Counted from the stretch's first letter, positions 7,975-17,870 are shown. The stretch: DNA of 43,649 nt from Clostridiales bacterium (GCA_019423635.1 JAHZBA010000023.1:1-43649); one strand, 5' to 3'. Notes: generated by a model from the letters alone, not told the origin. Numbers and translations: made by a program.

Positions 7975-8415
7975 ATGGATTTCGACGCTTGCATCGCCCG
8001 CCTGACAGGAAAAGACGCCAAAGGCGCTTATGCGTTCGCCCAGCAGATCGTAGAGGAGAGCCGGGTCTCCGACACATGGTATCCCTGCTTTGACCGCTTC
8101 GCGGAACTTCTGCGACATAAAAACTCGCTGGTCCGCAACCGGGCAATCGCCATTCTGGCCGCCAATGCCCGCTGGGACAGGGAGGGGAAATTTAACGCGC
8201 TGCTGGATGAATTTCTATCCCATGTTACTGATGTGAAGCCCATTACGGCCCGTCAGTGTGTAGCGGCGCTTCCCGAAATTGCAGAGGCAAAACCAGAACT
8301 GGTCCTCCACATCCGAGCCGCTTTGGAACAGGTTGACCTAAGCAACTACCCGGACAGTATGCAGCCTCTGATTTTGAAGGACATCGTGGCGGCTCTGCAG
8401 AGAATCGAGGAGTAA
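7975..8415 (+). CDS. HEAT-repeat-like helical protein
   Basis: 146 aa, starting 1 bp after the def stop, so almost certainly co-transcribed. It is wholly helical, with repeated segments such as LVRNRAIAILAANARWD and ITARQCVAALPEIAEAKPEL that match the SufBD/HEAT pattern of superhelical protein-binding scaffolds. No catalytic motif. Function unknown. Confidence 0.75.
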   Translation: MDFDACIARLTGKDAKGAYAFAQQIVEESRVSDTWYPCFDRFAELLRHKNSLVRNRAIAILAANARWDREGKFNALLDEFLSHVTDVKPITARQCVAALPEIAEAKPELVLHIRAALEQVDLSNYPDSMQPLILKDIVAALQRIEE

Positions 8416-8419
8416 ACCT

Positions 8420-9178
8420 ATGCGCATGATCATCGCTCCAGCCAAGAAAATGATCGTAGACACAGACAGTTTCACCGTAGACAGCCCACCCCAGTTTCTG
8501 GAACAGGCGGAGCGGCTGAAAGCTGTCCTGCAAAGTATGTCCCCCAAAGAATTACAGAGCCTTTGGAAGTGCAACGACGCTATTGCCAAGCTGAACGTGG
8601 AGCGACTGGAGTATATGGACCTGCGCCGGAATCTTACTCCAGCCATCATCGCCTACGAGGGCATCCAGTACCGCTACATGGCCCCCGGCGTGATGGAGGC
8701 ATCCCACCTGGACTACCTCCGGGAGCACCTGCGCATCCTCTCCGGCTTCTACGGCCTCCTGCGGCCCTTCGACGGCGTGACCCCCTACCGGCTGGAGATG
8801 CAGGCCCGGCTGAACGTGGACGGCTGCCGGGACCTGTACCAGTTCTGGGGCAGCCGTCTGGCCCGGCAGCTGGCGGCTGAGACGGACCTTGTGCTCAACC
8901 TGGCCTCCAAGGAGTACAGCAAGGCGGTGGAGCCCCATCTGCCCGAGAGCGTCCGGTTTGTCACCTGCACTTTCGGCGAGTGGAAAGGCGGCAAGGTCAT
9001 TGAGAAGGGCACTCAGTGCAAGATGGCCCGGGGGCAGATGGTGCGCTGGATGGCGGAACATAAAATCGAAGACCCGGAAAAGCTCCGGGCCTTCGACCAA
9101 CTGGGTTATCAGTTTCATGAGGAGCTGTCCAAAGAAAATCACCTTGTATTTCTCAAACAGCCGGAACATCCCGTTTGA
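8420..9178 (+). CDS. yaaA: YaaA-family peroxide stress protein
   Basis: 252 aa; opens MRMIIAPAKKM and contains YMDLRRN, AYEGIQYRYM, LRILSGFYGLLRPFDGVTPY and LNLASKEYSKAV, hallmarks of YaaA (DUF328/UPF0246). In E. coli YaaA lowers free iron under peroxide stress and has a DNA-binding fold. The start at 8420 is favoured over the next Met at 8426 because GAGGAG lies eight bases upstream. Third gene of the def-HEAT-yaaA run. Confidence 0.93.
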   Translation: MRMIIAPAKKMIVDTDSFTVDSPPQFLEQAERLKAVLQSMSPKELQSLWKCNDAIAKLNVERLEYMDLRRNLTPAIIAYEGIQYRYMAPGVMEASHLDYLREHLRILSGFYGLLRPFDGVTPYRLEMQARLNVDGCRDLYQFWGSRLARQLAAETDLVLNLASKEYSKAVEPHLPESVRFVTCTFGEWKGGKVIEKGTQCKMARGQMVRWMAEHKIEDPEKLRAFDQLGYQFHEELSKENHLVFLKQPEHPV

Positions 9179-9203
9179 CACAGGGCGCCGTCTCGCCGTC
9201 GCT

Positions 9204-9584
9204 CTATGACTCCGTCTCGTAGGGCCAGGTCTTGATGCCGCCGAATTCGCAGATGTTGGTGTACCCCAGCTCCGCCAGGGCGGAAGAGGCCGTCTTGCTG
9301 CGATTCCCGCTGCGGCAGTACACCAGGACCGTCGAATCCTTCTCCGGGATCACCGCGGCGGCGGTGTCCCCGTCGATGGTCCCCACCGGCAGCAGAACAG
9401 CGTCCGGAATGTGTCCATTGTCGTACTCGTCCTGTTCCCGTACGTCCAGGATGATGACCTCCTGGGTATCCATCATCTCCTTGGCCTCCTCCTGGCTGAT
9501 CTGCCGGTAGGAGGCCTCCTTTTCGTCCCCGCCGCATCCGGCCAGCAGCAGAAGGGAGAGCAGCACAGGGATCATTCTTTTCAT
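9204..9584 (-). CDS. Rhodanese-domain lipoprotein
   Basis: 126 aa from the ATG at 9584 (GGAGG upstream). A signal sequence ends in lipobox LLAG-C17, so the protein should be anchored outside the membrane. The rhodanese fold follows (VIILDVREQDEYDNGHIPDA) with the active-site loop C90-RSGNRS, intact for persulfide transfer. Such lipoproteins are common in anaerobic Firmicutes; the sulfur partner is unknown. Convergent with yaaA. Confidence 0.9.
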   Translation of the reverse strand: MKRMIPVLLSLLLLAGCGGDEKEASYRQISQEEAKEMMDTQEVIILDVREQDEYDNGHIPDAVLLPVGTIDGDTAAAVIPEKDSTVLVYCRSGNRSKTASSALAELGYTNICEFGGIKTWPYETES

Positions 9585-9660
9585 CTGCGTACCTCCAAAA
9601 GTCCGGCGGAAAGGGCCCGCCTGTCCTGTTTCCGCGAAAAGTGCTTTGCCGCAGAGACCT

Positions 9661-11019
<1,359 letters not shown>

Positions 11020-11055
11020 AGTGTGGTCCCCCTGTTGTGTTCAGATGATGGGCAT

Positions 11056-11084
11056 ATTATAAGGGCAAAGTCACCAAAAGGCAA
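11056..11084 (-). promoter_or_regulatory. fumC promoter
   Basis: Minus strand TTGCCT (11079-11084), 17-bp spacer, TATAAT (11056-11061). The -35 lies in the tail of the blaR1 terminator. Confidence 0.65.
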
Positions 11085-11107
11085 GGGGCGCGGCATTGCC
11101 GCGCCCC
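11077..11107 (-). terminator. blaR1 terminator
   Basis: GGGGCGCGGC-ATT-GCCGCGCCCC (11085-11107 on the plus strand), followed on the minus strand by TTGCCTTTT. Confidence 0.7.
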
Positions 11108-11116
11108 GGTTTTCCG

Positions 11117-14100
11117 TTATTCTCCGAAAAAAGGATACCACACCATGCGCGCCAGGGCCTCGGCGGGGGTAAACGACGCCTCCCGCTCTCCGTCCTCTCC
11201 GGCGTCGTAGGTGATGACGAACCGCCCTGTGTCCGGATCGTACCGCTCCGTGGAGGAGTTGATGCCCCAGTTGTCGTGTCCCGGCAGGTTTTCCGTGCTC
11301 AGGCGCCCCTCGTAGACCCCGTCCTCCCGCCGCTGGTAGACGGCGACGCCGGGGTGGCCGTCGCCGCCGGTGACGTAGTTGCAGATCAGCTCCTTCCGCC
11401 CGTCCCCGTCCAGGTCCAGCTCCCAGACCTGCGGCGGGTCATAGCCGTAGGTTCCCGCAATGGGAAAGGGCTCCCGACCCTCCTCCACGGCGTACCAGGT
11501 CCGGGAGCGGAAGAAGCCCTCCTGGAGGTCCCAGATGAAACCGTCATAGCCCAGAATGTCCGTGAAGGGGGTCTGCCTGGGGATGTCCCGGCCCTCCAGG
11601 GCCGATGTAAACACCCGGTCATCCAGGCTGCTCAGAAAGTGCAGAAGGGCCTGGATGTCCTGGGCCGACTGGGGCTGACGGTAGACCGCAGTGTTGGAGC
11701 TGAGGAGGAGCACGGAGGACAGGGCGCCCGTGTCAAAAGTCCGCTCCGCCGTGCCGTCCCCGTAGGGATAGGTCCAGCGGACGGCGGAGATCTCCGGCCG
11801 GAGCCGCAGCAGTACCGCCGCGTTCCGGGCCATTCGCTGGTCCATCCGCTCCCCGTCCCCGCCGTCAGTGGGGAACTCCAGCAGCAGTGTGCCCTGCTCC
11901 ATGGTCTGGCGGTACTTCCCGGAGAGGGAGGCGTCCCCCCACAGGGCCCGGCAGACCAGATCGTCAATGAGCGGATCCGGCGCGTCCTCGGTGGACGCCT
12001 CATAGATCCGGGCCGCCGCGCGGGTGAGGCTCTCCGCCTGAGACTTTGCCTCCGCCGCCGTCCGGAGCGCGTCCATATCTAAAAACCGCTCCACCCCCAG
12101 GTCCTCCGCCAGAAGGGTCATGCCGGCGGGGCCCCGCCCGCAGGCGCGAATGTCCAGAATCTCCCCGGAGCGGTGCTCCGTCCAGATGGCGGCGGCGTTC
12201 TCCATGAACTGGTCCCCGCTGTGGAGGTAGCTGAACTCCACCGGCGTGCCGCCGTCCAGCCAGCGGATGGACCACACCTCCTCATTGGTGGTCAGGGCCA
12301 GCAGCAGGCAGGAGAGGTCGCTGAGGATTCCCTCCCCGCCGTCCGCCGCCTGGAGGCCGCTGAGGGACGCCGCCGGGGCGATCTCCAGGATGCCGCCTTC
12401 GGTAAAGTGCCAGGAAATCTCCCCCAGGGCGGGCTCCGCCAGGGTCTTCATCAGCAGCTCCAGATCGTTCCCCAGGGCGTACAGGGCCTGGCCGGTCTCG
12501 CTGACCGCCGCGCCGCCGCCGTACTCCGGGTACAGCGTCCCCAGCAGCAGCCGCAGAGCCTCCGGGGACGCCCCGTACTCCCGGATGGATTTGCCCAGGC
12601 CGTGGGCGTTCAGCCAGGAGCGGGTGTTCCACAGCCCGCCGTTGGTCTCCCGGACCTGAACGCCGCCGTCAATCCAGTTCCAGGTGGTCTCCTGGTAGTC
12701 CTCCAGCAGCGCCAGGAGCACCATGCTGTATTTCCACAGCGTTGTGTCCCGGTCCGGCAGAGGCTCCGGGCAGTCGTAGAACAGCAGGGAGAGGTAGCTG
12801 TGGGGGGAGTCCTCCACGGTATAGCGCCCCAGGGACTCCTCCGCCCCCAGAAGGTCCAGAATGGTCTCCGGGGTTCGTTCCGCATAGTAGAGCTGCGGGG
12901 CCAGGGTGTCCAGGGGGTTCGGCTTCGTTTCAAAGGCCTCAAAGGCCGCCGCCAGGGCGTCCTCACTGTCCCGGCTCAGCCGCAGGCGGAGGACCAGGAC
13001 GATGTCGTTTTCCAGGGTGCGCTCCGAGAGCTGGAGGCCCTCCGGCACGTTGAGGCCGTTCACGGTCCCGGTGCCGTTTTCCGCGATGGCGGCCAGGGCT
13101 ACGGCCGTGTCCTCGCCCAGATCCCGCCCCTTTTTGGCCCAGCCCGCTTCCCCGTAAATTCCCGACGGGACGCCGCCGAACCGGACCTCCGCCCCGCCGT
13201 TGAGACAGCCCATCCACCAGAACTGGCGGTAGCGGGAGGTTCCGTCTCCCAGGGGCTCCTCATCCAGCTCCAGCTCCAGTGTGAAGCTGCCCCGGCGGGG
13301 CGTCGCCTCGGGACCTTGTCCGAAGGTTCCGTAGGCCAGGAGCTCCCGGGATGTCAGCTCCCCGTGGTCATAGCGCTCCTGGTAGAGCAGATACGACCGG
13401 TATGCCTCGGAGATCCGGTAGGAGCACGCTCCGGCAGGGCCCAGGGCGTTTCTCCCCCGGCTGAGGTGAATCCAGCTGTCGTGACCGGCGGCGTTGGTGC
13501 CGCAGACCGCCGTCGCCAGAATCACCGCCGCCAGAGCCAGGAACACCGCCGTGGGCTTTGCCTGCTTCCAGTCCAGCACGTGCCTCACCCGCCGGGCGGC
13601 GTCGTGCTCCCCGAAGGCCAGGGCCGCCGGGAACCGCCGGTCCAGGGCGAAGGACAGCAGGGACCGGCTGTACTCCGCCTTGATCCCGTCTCCCAGGGAC
13701 GCCAGCACCGCCTCGTCGCACCGCAGCTCCATGTCCCGGCACAGCAGAATCCAGCAGAGCCACACGCCGATGTGCCACCAGTACACCGTGAGAATCCCCA
13801 GGAACAGGGCCTTCACCCACTGGTCCCGCCACCGCAGGTGCTCCCGCTCATGGGCCAGCACGTAGGCCCGCTCCGCCGCCTCCATGCGGAAGGGGATATA
13901 AATCCTGGGCCGCAGCAGCCCCAGCACGAAGGGGGTGGGGAGGCTGTCGCACTCCCACACGTTCCCCTCCCGCCGGACCGCCGTGCGGACCATCCGCCGG
14001 AGGCGCAGAACGCTCCGGAGCACGTAGCCCGCCGCCGCGGCCATGCCGCCCAGCCACACCGCCGTCAGCACCGCCATGGGGTCCGCCGCCCGCCGGACCG

Positions 14101-14440
14101 GAGCTGCCGCGAAGGGGGGTGCCGTGACCGGTGCCGCACCGCCGCCCTCCGGCGCGTCATCCGCCGGCGGGCCGGGCTCCCATTCCGGCGCCGGCGTCTC
14201 CACGGCCTCCTGCACGGCTGCCAGCTGCCGCCGGGCCGTCTCCGGGGCCACCAGCCCCACCGGGGTGGAGATGGTCACCGGGCATACCAGCCGGAAGGCC
14301 ACCACGGCCCAGAGGAGATAGACGTATTTTCTGGGCGATCGCCGCAGCACCAGCCGGACCCCCAGCACCACCGCCATCACCGGCAGCGCCGTCCAGCCCA
14401 TGGACAGCACGGCGGCAAACAGATCTGTCAAGCTCCCCAT
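11117..14440 (-). CDS. BlaR1/MecR1-family M56 metallopeptidase with giant sensor region
   Basis: 1107 aa, roughly twice the usual BlaR1. Hydrophobic helices at about 5-32, 38-57, 121-148 and 208-233; zinc protease motif H197-E-R-E-H201 with a downstream E in RDMELRCDE; a further helix at about 297-315. Some 790 residues follow that should lie outside the cell. That part shows no penicillin-binding SxxK/SxN block that I can find; it ends with a calcium-loop-like DLDGDGRKELI. In known systems ligand sensing activates the protease, which inactivates BlaI. It starts 2 bp after the blaI stop. The absence of a beta-lactamase nearby argues for some other envelope signal. Confidence 0.87.
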   Translation of the reverse strand: MGSLTDLFAAVLSMGWTALPVMAVVLGVRLVLRRSPRKYVYLLWAVVAFRLVCPVTISTPVGLVAPETARRQLAAVQEAVETPAPEWEPGPPADDAPEGGGAAPVTAPPFAAAPVRRAADPMAVLTAVWLGGMAAAAGYVLRSVLRLRRMVRTAVRREGNVWECDSLPTPFVLGLLRPRIYIPFRMEAAERAYVLAHEREHLRWRDQWVKALFLGILTVYWWHIGVWLCWILLCRDMELRCDEAVLASLGDGIKAEYSRSLLSFALDRRFPAALAFGEHDAARRVRHVLDWKQAKPTAVFLALAAVILATAVCGTNAAGHDSWIHLSRGRNALGPAGACSYRISEAYRSYLLYQERYDHGELTSRELLAYGTFGQGPEATPRRGSFTLELELDEEPLGDGTSRYRQFWWMGCLNGGAEVRFGGVPSGIYGEAGWAKKGRDLGEDTAVALAAIAENGTGTVNGLNVPEGLQLSERTLENDIVLVLRLRLSRDSEDALAAAFEAFETKPNPLDTLAPQLYYAERTPETILDLLGAEESLGRYTVEDSPHSYLSLLFYDCPEPLPDRDTTLWKYSMVLLALLEDYQETTWNWIDGGVQVRETNGGLWNTRSWLNAHGLGKSIREYGASPEALRLLLGTLYPEYGGGAAVSETGQALYALGNDLELLMKTLAEPALGEISWHFTEGGILEIAPAASLSGLQAADGGEGILSDLSCLLLALTTNEEVWSIRWLDGGTPVEFSYLHSGDQFMENAAAIWTEHRSGEILDIRACGRGPAGMTLLAEDLGVERFLDMDALRTAAEAKSQAESLTRAAARIYEASTEDAPDPLIDDLVCRALWGDASLSGKYRQTMEQGTLLLEFPTDGGDGERMDQRMARNAAVLLRLRPEISAVRWTYPYGDGTAERTFDTGALSSVLLLSSNTAVYRQPQSAQDIQALLHFLSSLDDRVFTSALEGRDIPRQTPFTDILGYDGFIWDLQEGFFRSRTWYAVEEGREPFPIAGTYGYDPPQVWELDLDGDGRKELICNYVTGGDGHPGVAVYQRREDGVYEGRLSTENLPGHDNWGINSSTERYDPDTGRFVITYDAGEDGEREASFTPAEALARMVWYPFFGE

Positions 14441-14442
14441 GG

Positions 14443-14805
14443 TTACCCCTCCTGATACCGGTCAATCAGCCGCTTCAAATCCTCCGCCTCCGCGGCGGAC
14501 AGCTTCCGCCCGCCCATGAAGGCCGTCAGAAACCCCGGCAGGGACCCGCCGAAGGTCCGGTCCACAAAGTCCGCCGCCGCCCCGGCGGTGACGTCCTCCC
14601 GGGGCACCAGCACGGTGACGGTGCTCTCCTGGTTCTGCAAAAGCCCCCGCTGGCAGAGCTTTTTCAATACCGTGTACGTGGTGGATTTCTTCCAGCCCAG
14701 CTGCCGGGCGCACAGCTCCACCAGCTGCCCGGACCCCACCGGCGCGGCGGCCCAGACCACCTGCATGAAGCGATACTCACTGTCGCTGAGATGAATGTGT
14801 TCCAT
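14443..14805 (-). CDS. blaI: BlaI/MecI/CopY-family repressor
   Basis: 120 aa, standard length. N-terminal winged helix (LSDSEYRFMQVVW, KKSTTYTVLKKLCQRGLL) and a C-terminal dimerising helix region. Such repressors dimerise on palindromes and are removed by a BlaR1-type protease, here encoded by the next gene. AGGGAGG lies upstream of the ATG. Two dyads before the gene fit as its operators. Confidence 0.93.
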   Translation of the reverse strand: MEHIHLSDSEYRFMQVVWAAAPVGSGQLVELCARQLGWKKSTTYTVLKKLCQRGLLQNQESTVTVLVPREDVTAGAAADFVDRTFGGSLPGFLTAFMGGRKLSAAEAEDLKRLIDRYQEG

Positions 14806-14820
14806 AGCGGCACCTCCCTG

Positions 14821-14875
14821 GTCTATATTTATCGACCCACGAGGAGAGTCTATAACAATAGACCAAAAATGTCAA
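14821..14875 (-). promoter_or_regulatory. blaI promoter with two BlaI-type operators
   Basis: TTGACA on the minus strand (14870-14875) with a TATAGA-like -10 about 15 bp on. GTCTATAACAATAGAC (14848-14863) is a perfect 6-bp dyad covering the promoter; GTCTATATTTATCGAC (14821-14836) is a second, imperfect copy. Autorepression is inferred. Confidence 0.65.
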
Positions 14876-14883
14876 GAGAAAAA

Positions 14884-15154
14884 GCGCCCGGAAATTCCGG
14901 GCGCCTCAGGCTGTCGAAAAAAGGGTAGAATCTTGGAAACCGGGAAGGAGGAGTGTGTGCGGCTGCGCCCGCAGGCGCGTTTCGGAGCGCAACCGCCGCT
15001 TGCGGCGGCTCTTGGCGCGGAGATGGACCCAGGAGGGGTTCCCTGCGCCAATTTAATCAGAGAGTTTCAGAACTTTTTGAAGTTCTGAAACTCCCGCTCA
15101 GCTTGTCGAAAATACTTTTTCGACAAGCTGAAGCGCCCGGAAATTCCGGGCGCC
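14884..15154. repeat. Palindromic element with inverted ends (MITE/REP-like), no gene
   Basis: The hairpin GCGCCCGGAAATTCCGGGCG (first 20 of 22 bases) occurs identically at 14884-14905 and 15133-15154. Their inner flanks (CTGTCGAAAAAAG after the first, CTTTTTCGACAAGCTG before the second) are reverse complements, so the block has about 40-bp inverted ends. Inside are two perfect 14-bp hairpins, 15062-15093 (GAGTTTCAGAACTT arms) and 15099-15130 (CAGCTTGTCGAAAA arms). On the minus strand the copies may also act as terminators for lacI. Confidence 0.6.
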
Positions 15155-15229
15155 TGGAAGCGGGCGGGGGAGTGCCTGCCGTCTCTGTGGAGGTCCCACG
15201 CCGGGGAGTCCGGCGGAAACCGGGGGAGC

Positions 15230-16234
15230 TCAGGGGGAGCGGGGGCTGGTGCCGCAGGGGCGGTAGGCGGAGGTGAGGACCTTTTCAAAGATGGGCGCGT
15301 CAGGGTTTTCAATGCGGCTGAGGATCTGCTCTCCCGCCGAGCGGCCCAGCTCCTCCACCGGCTGGACGATGCAGTCCATCTGGTCGGAATAAAGTTCGTA
15401 AAGATTGGAATCATAATCCACGAAGCTCACCAGGTCGATGTCCTGGGACATCCGCAGGCCCTTCTGGTTCAGGTAGATGATGGTGGCCGCCGCCATAAGG
15501 CCCTGGCACACCAGCACCGCGTCGCACTGCTGGGCCAGCAAACCGTCCAGACAGGCCTGCACGCTGTCCTCCATGGAGTCGCCGTAGCGGATGAGGGCCT
15601 CGTCCTGGGGCAGGCCGCAGTCCTGCACCGCCTCCCGGTAGGCCGCGATCCGCTCCTTGGTGGAGGAGAGGCGGGGGATGCCCCCCACAATGCCGATGCG
15701 CCTGGCCCCCTTGCCCGCCAGACGGCAGACGCTGCGGTAGATGGGCTGGAAGTTGGATACGCACACGGAGGAGTATTTCTTCGTCTCAAAGGTCCGGTCC
15801 ACCAGCACCACCGGGAAGCCCGCGGGGATCAGGGCGTCAAAGCGCGCAAAGTCGTCCATGGTGCTGGCCACCAGCAGCCCGTCGGCCAGACCCGCCGTCA
15901 GCAGCCGCAGATTGGACTCCTCCCGGTCCGCGTCCTCCTTGGTGTTGGCGATGATCAGGTGGTAGCCGTGGGCGGAGAGGTAGTTCTCCACCGACTCGAT
16001 CATGGTGCCGAAGAACTTGTTGGAGATGTCCGGCACAATGAAGCCCACCGTCTGCTTCCGCCCGGTGCGGAAGCTCCGGGCCGAGGCGTCCGGGGTGTAG
16101 CCCAGCTCCCGAATGGCCTGATAGACCCGCTCCTTGGTCTCGGCGGAGACATAGCGGGTGTTGTTGATGGTGTGGGAGACGGTGGCGGTGGAGACACCGG
16201 CCATCCGCGCCACGTCGCTGATGGTAACTTTCAT
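15230..16234 (-). CDS. LacI/GalR-family transcription regulator
   Basis: 334 aa from the ATG at 16234; upstream in-frame Met codons fall in the operator region. The N terminus MKVTISDVARMAGVSTATVS is a textbook LacI helix-turn-helix with hinge (SARSFRTGRKQTVGFIVPDI). A periplasmic-binding-protein-like sensor domain follows (VVLVDR, RIGIVGGIP). The effector is unknown but probably a sugar or glycolytic metabolite. Two TTGCGCAA sites lie in its leader and a third between the promoter and ATG of the adjacent divergent gap gene. Confidence 0.92.
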   Translation of the reverse strand: MKVTISDVARMAGVSTATVSHTINNTRYVSAETKERVYQAIRELGYTPDASARSFRTGRKQTVGFIVPDISNKFFGTMIESVENYLSAHGYHLIIANTKEDADREESNLRLLTAGLADGLLVASTMDDFARFDALIPAGFPVVLVDRTFETKKYSSVCVSNFQPIYRSVCRLAGKGARRIGIVGGIPRLSSTKERIAAYREAVQDCGLPQDEALIRYGDSMEDSVQACLDGLLAQQCDAVLVCQGLMAAATIIYLNQKGLRMSQDIDLVSFVDYDSNLYELYSDQMDCIVQPVEELGRSAGEQILSRIENPDAPIFEKVLTSAYRPCGTSPRSP

Positions 16235-16248
16235 ACCTGTCCATCCTT

Positions 16249-16323
16249 TTGCGCAACTGCGCGTCTTTTTGCGCAATCAATTTCCATGACCACAGTATAC
16301 GGCACCTTTCCCGGCTGCGTCAA
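16249..16323 (-). promoter_or_regulatory. lacI promoter with two TTGCGCAA operators
   Basis: Minus strand TTGACG (16318-16323), 18-bp spacer, TATACT (16294-16299). Perfect 8-bp palindromes TTGCGCAA at 16269-16276 and 16249-16256 lie just downstream of the expected start site, fitting autorepression. Confidence 0.6.
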
Positions 16324-16420
16324 GGCCTTTTCTGCGTGTTCTTGCAAAATATTGTGGAAAATGACCTCTTTGTTATCAAAATTGACAACTAATATTTAGA
16401 AATGTTATTTGAAATGACGA

Positions 16421-16485
16421 TTGCCAAAAAATTGTCTTTGTGGTAATATACTCCCCGGAAACCAAACTCAAAATCGTTTGCGCAA
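16421..16485 (+). promoter_or_regulatory. gap promoter with TTGCGCAA operator
   Basis: TTGCCA (16421-16426), 17-bp spacer, TAATAT (16444-16449). TTTGCGCAATC (operator core 16478-16485) matches the lacI leader site over 11 bases and lies about 25 bases into the transcript, where a bound repressor could block elongation. A second candidate -35 TTGACA starts at 16382. Confidence 0.6.
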
Positions 16486-16542
16486 TCGTTTATTAGGCAG
16501 TCTTTGCAAAAAACTGTTAGAAAATGAGAGGAGTTATCAGAC

Positions 16543-17556
16543 ATGAAAACCAAGATCGGTATCAATGGCTTTGGCCGGATCGGCCGTCTTGTCCTCCGCG
16601 CCGCTATGGAGCGCGATGACGTGGAGGTCGTCGCCCTGAACGATCCCTTCATGAACCCCGACTATATGGTCTATATGCTGCGCTATGACACCACCCACGG
16701 CAAGTTCCCCGGCACCGTGGAGGCCAAGGACGGCGCCCTGGTGGTGAACGGCCACAAGATCACCGTCTTTGCCGAGAAGGAAGTCAAGGACATCCCCTGG
16801 AGCACGGTGGGCGCCGAGTATATCTGCGAGTGCACCGGACTGCACCTGACCAAGGAGAAGTGCCAGGGCCACATCGACGCCGGCGCCAAGCACGTGGTCA
16901 TGGGCGCCCCCTCCAAGGACGACACCCCCATGTTCGTTATGGGCGTCAACAACAACAAGTACACCTCCGACATGACCTTCGTCTCCAACGCCTCCTGCAC
17001 CACCAACTGCCTGGCCCCCATCGCCAAGGTGCTCAATGAGAAGTTCGGCATTGTGGAGGGTCTCATGACCACCGTGCACTCCGTGACCCCCACCCAGAAG
17101 CTGCTGGACGGCCCCTCCATGAAGGACTGGCGCGGCGGCCGTGCCGCCACCGGCAACATCATCCCCTCCTCCACCGGCGCCGCCAAGGCCGTGGGCAAGG
17201 TCATCCCCGAGCTCAACGGCAAGCTGACCGGCATCTCCATGCGCGTACCCACCCTGGACGTCTCCGTGGTGGACCTGACCGCCAAGCTGGCCAAGCCCGC
17301 CTCCTATGAGGACATCTGCAAGGCCATGAAGGAGGCCAGCGAGGGCGAGCTGAAGGGCGTTCTGGGCTACACCGACGAGGAGGTTGTCTCCTCCGACTTC
17401 CTGGGCGATGCCCGCACCTCCATCTTCGACCAGAAGGCCGGCCTCAGCCTCACCGACACCTTCGTGAAGGTGGTTTCCTGGTACGACAATGAGTGCGGCT
17501 ACGCCAACAAGATGGTGGACCTCATCCGCTATATGTCCTCTGTGGACCACAAATAA
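16543..17556 (+). CDS. gap: Glyceraldehyde-3-phosphate dehydrogenase
   Basis: 337 aa, normal length. NAD-binding GINGFGRIGR at 6-15; catalytic C152 in SNASCTTNC and H179 in TTVHS. Central glycolytic enzyme making 1,3-bisphosphoglycerate. AGAGGAG precedes the ATG. Codons end almost always in G or C, as expected for a highly expressed host gene. It stands alone, without pgk, between its own promoter/operator and a strong terminator. Confidence 0.97.
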   Translation: MKTKIGINGFGRIGRLVLRAAMERDDVEVVALNDPFMNPDYMVYMLRYDTTHGKFPGTVEAKDGALVVNGHKITVFAEKEVKDIPWSTVGAEYICECTGLHLTKEKCQGHIDAGAKHVVMGAPSKDDTPMFVMGVNNNKYTSDMTFVSNASCTTNCLAPIAKVLNEKFGIVEGLMTTVHSVTPTQKLLDGPSMKDWRGGRAATGNIIPSSTGAAKAVGKVIPELNGKLTGISMRVPTLDVSVVDLTAKLAKPASYEDICKAMKEASEGELKGVLGYTDEEVVSSDFLGDARTSIFDQKAGLSLTDTFVKVVSWYDNECGYANKMVDLIRYMSSVDHK

Positions 17557-17583
17557 TCCTCTCCTCTCCTCTTTGGCGCAAAA

Positions 17584-17611
17584 TGCCCGGGCCGCAAGGC
17601 CCGGGCGTTTT
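17584..17611 (+). terminator. gap terminator
   Basis: GCCCGGGCC-GCAA-GGCCCGGGC (17585-17606) followed by GTTTT. Confidence 0.85.
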
Positions 17612-17673
17612 GCTGCATTGGAGAAACGGGAAAATTGGAGGAGTCCCCCTGTCTGGAAGAGAACAAAGCACAA

Positions 17674-17702
17674 CCCCCCATCCGTCCTTCGCGGATGGGG
17701 GG
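17674..17702 (-). terminator. Hairpin ending the orphan leftward unit
   Basis: CCCCCCATCCG / CGGATGGGGGG arms with a 7-base loop, directly after the stop of the 55-aa ORF; on the minus strand it is followed by TTGTGCTTTG, a weak T-tract. Confidence 0.6.
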
Positions 17703-17870
17703 CTACCGATTCGCCTCTTCGTAGTACAATGGACCATACCTCGTGCTTTCTTCAGGATTCCGTTCGGATGCGGTGCGCGGGAATGCTGGAATCTCGGGAA
17801 TTTCGCCAATCCATAAAATCGCGGATACACGCAGACGTCTTGCTGGGACTGCTCTCGTGTGGCTCATCAT
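17703..17870 (-). CDS. Putative 55-aa small protein
   Basis: ORF from the ATG at 17870 to TAG at 17703, opening MMSHTRAVPARRLRVSAILW and ending YYEEANR. It has a basic N-terminal third, a short hydrophobic stretch and a proline-rich middle (IGEIPEIPAFPRT). The ATG overlaps the stop of the upstream small frame (ATGA). It fills the space between a strong promoter and a hairpin with no other gene, which is the main support. No family recognised; it could instead be part of a non-coding RNA. Confidence 0.4.
   Translation of the reverse strand: MMSHTRAVPARRLRVSAILWIGEIPEIPAFPRTASERNPEESTRYGPLYYEEANR

Noticed and set aside
12173..14455. 760-codon plus-strand open frame
   Set aside because: It is exactly antisense to blaR1/blaI, has low-complexity Arg/Gly/Gln-rich composition and no ribosome site; an artefact of GC-rich codon bias.
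11117..14805. Beta-lactam resistance locus
   Set aside because: BlaR1/BlaI family membership alone does not show it; no beta-lactamase or PBP gene is adjacent and the sensor lacks visible penicillin-binding motifs.
16537..17673. Long minus-strand frame opposite gap
   Set aside because: His/Gly/Val-rich shadow of the GAPDH codons; the gap motifs and promoter are unambiguous.
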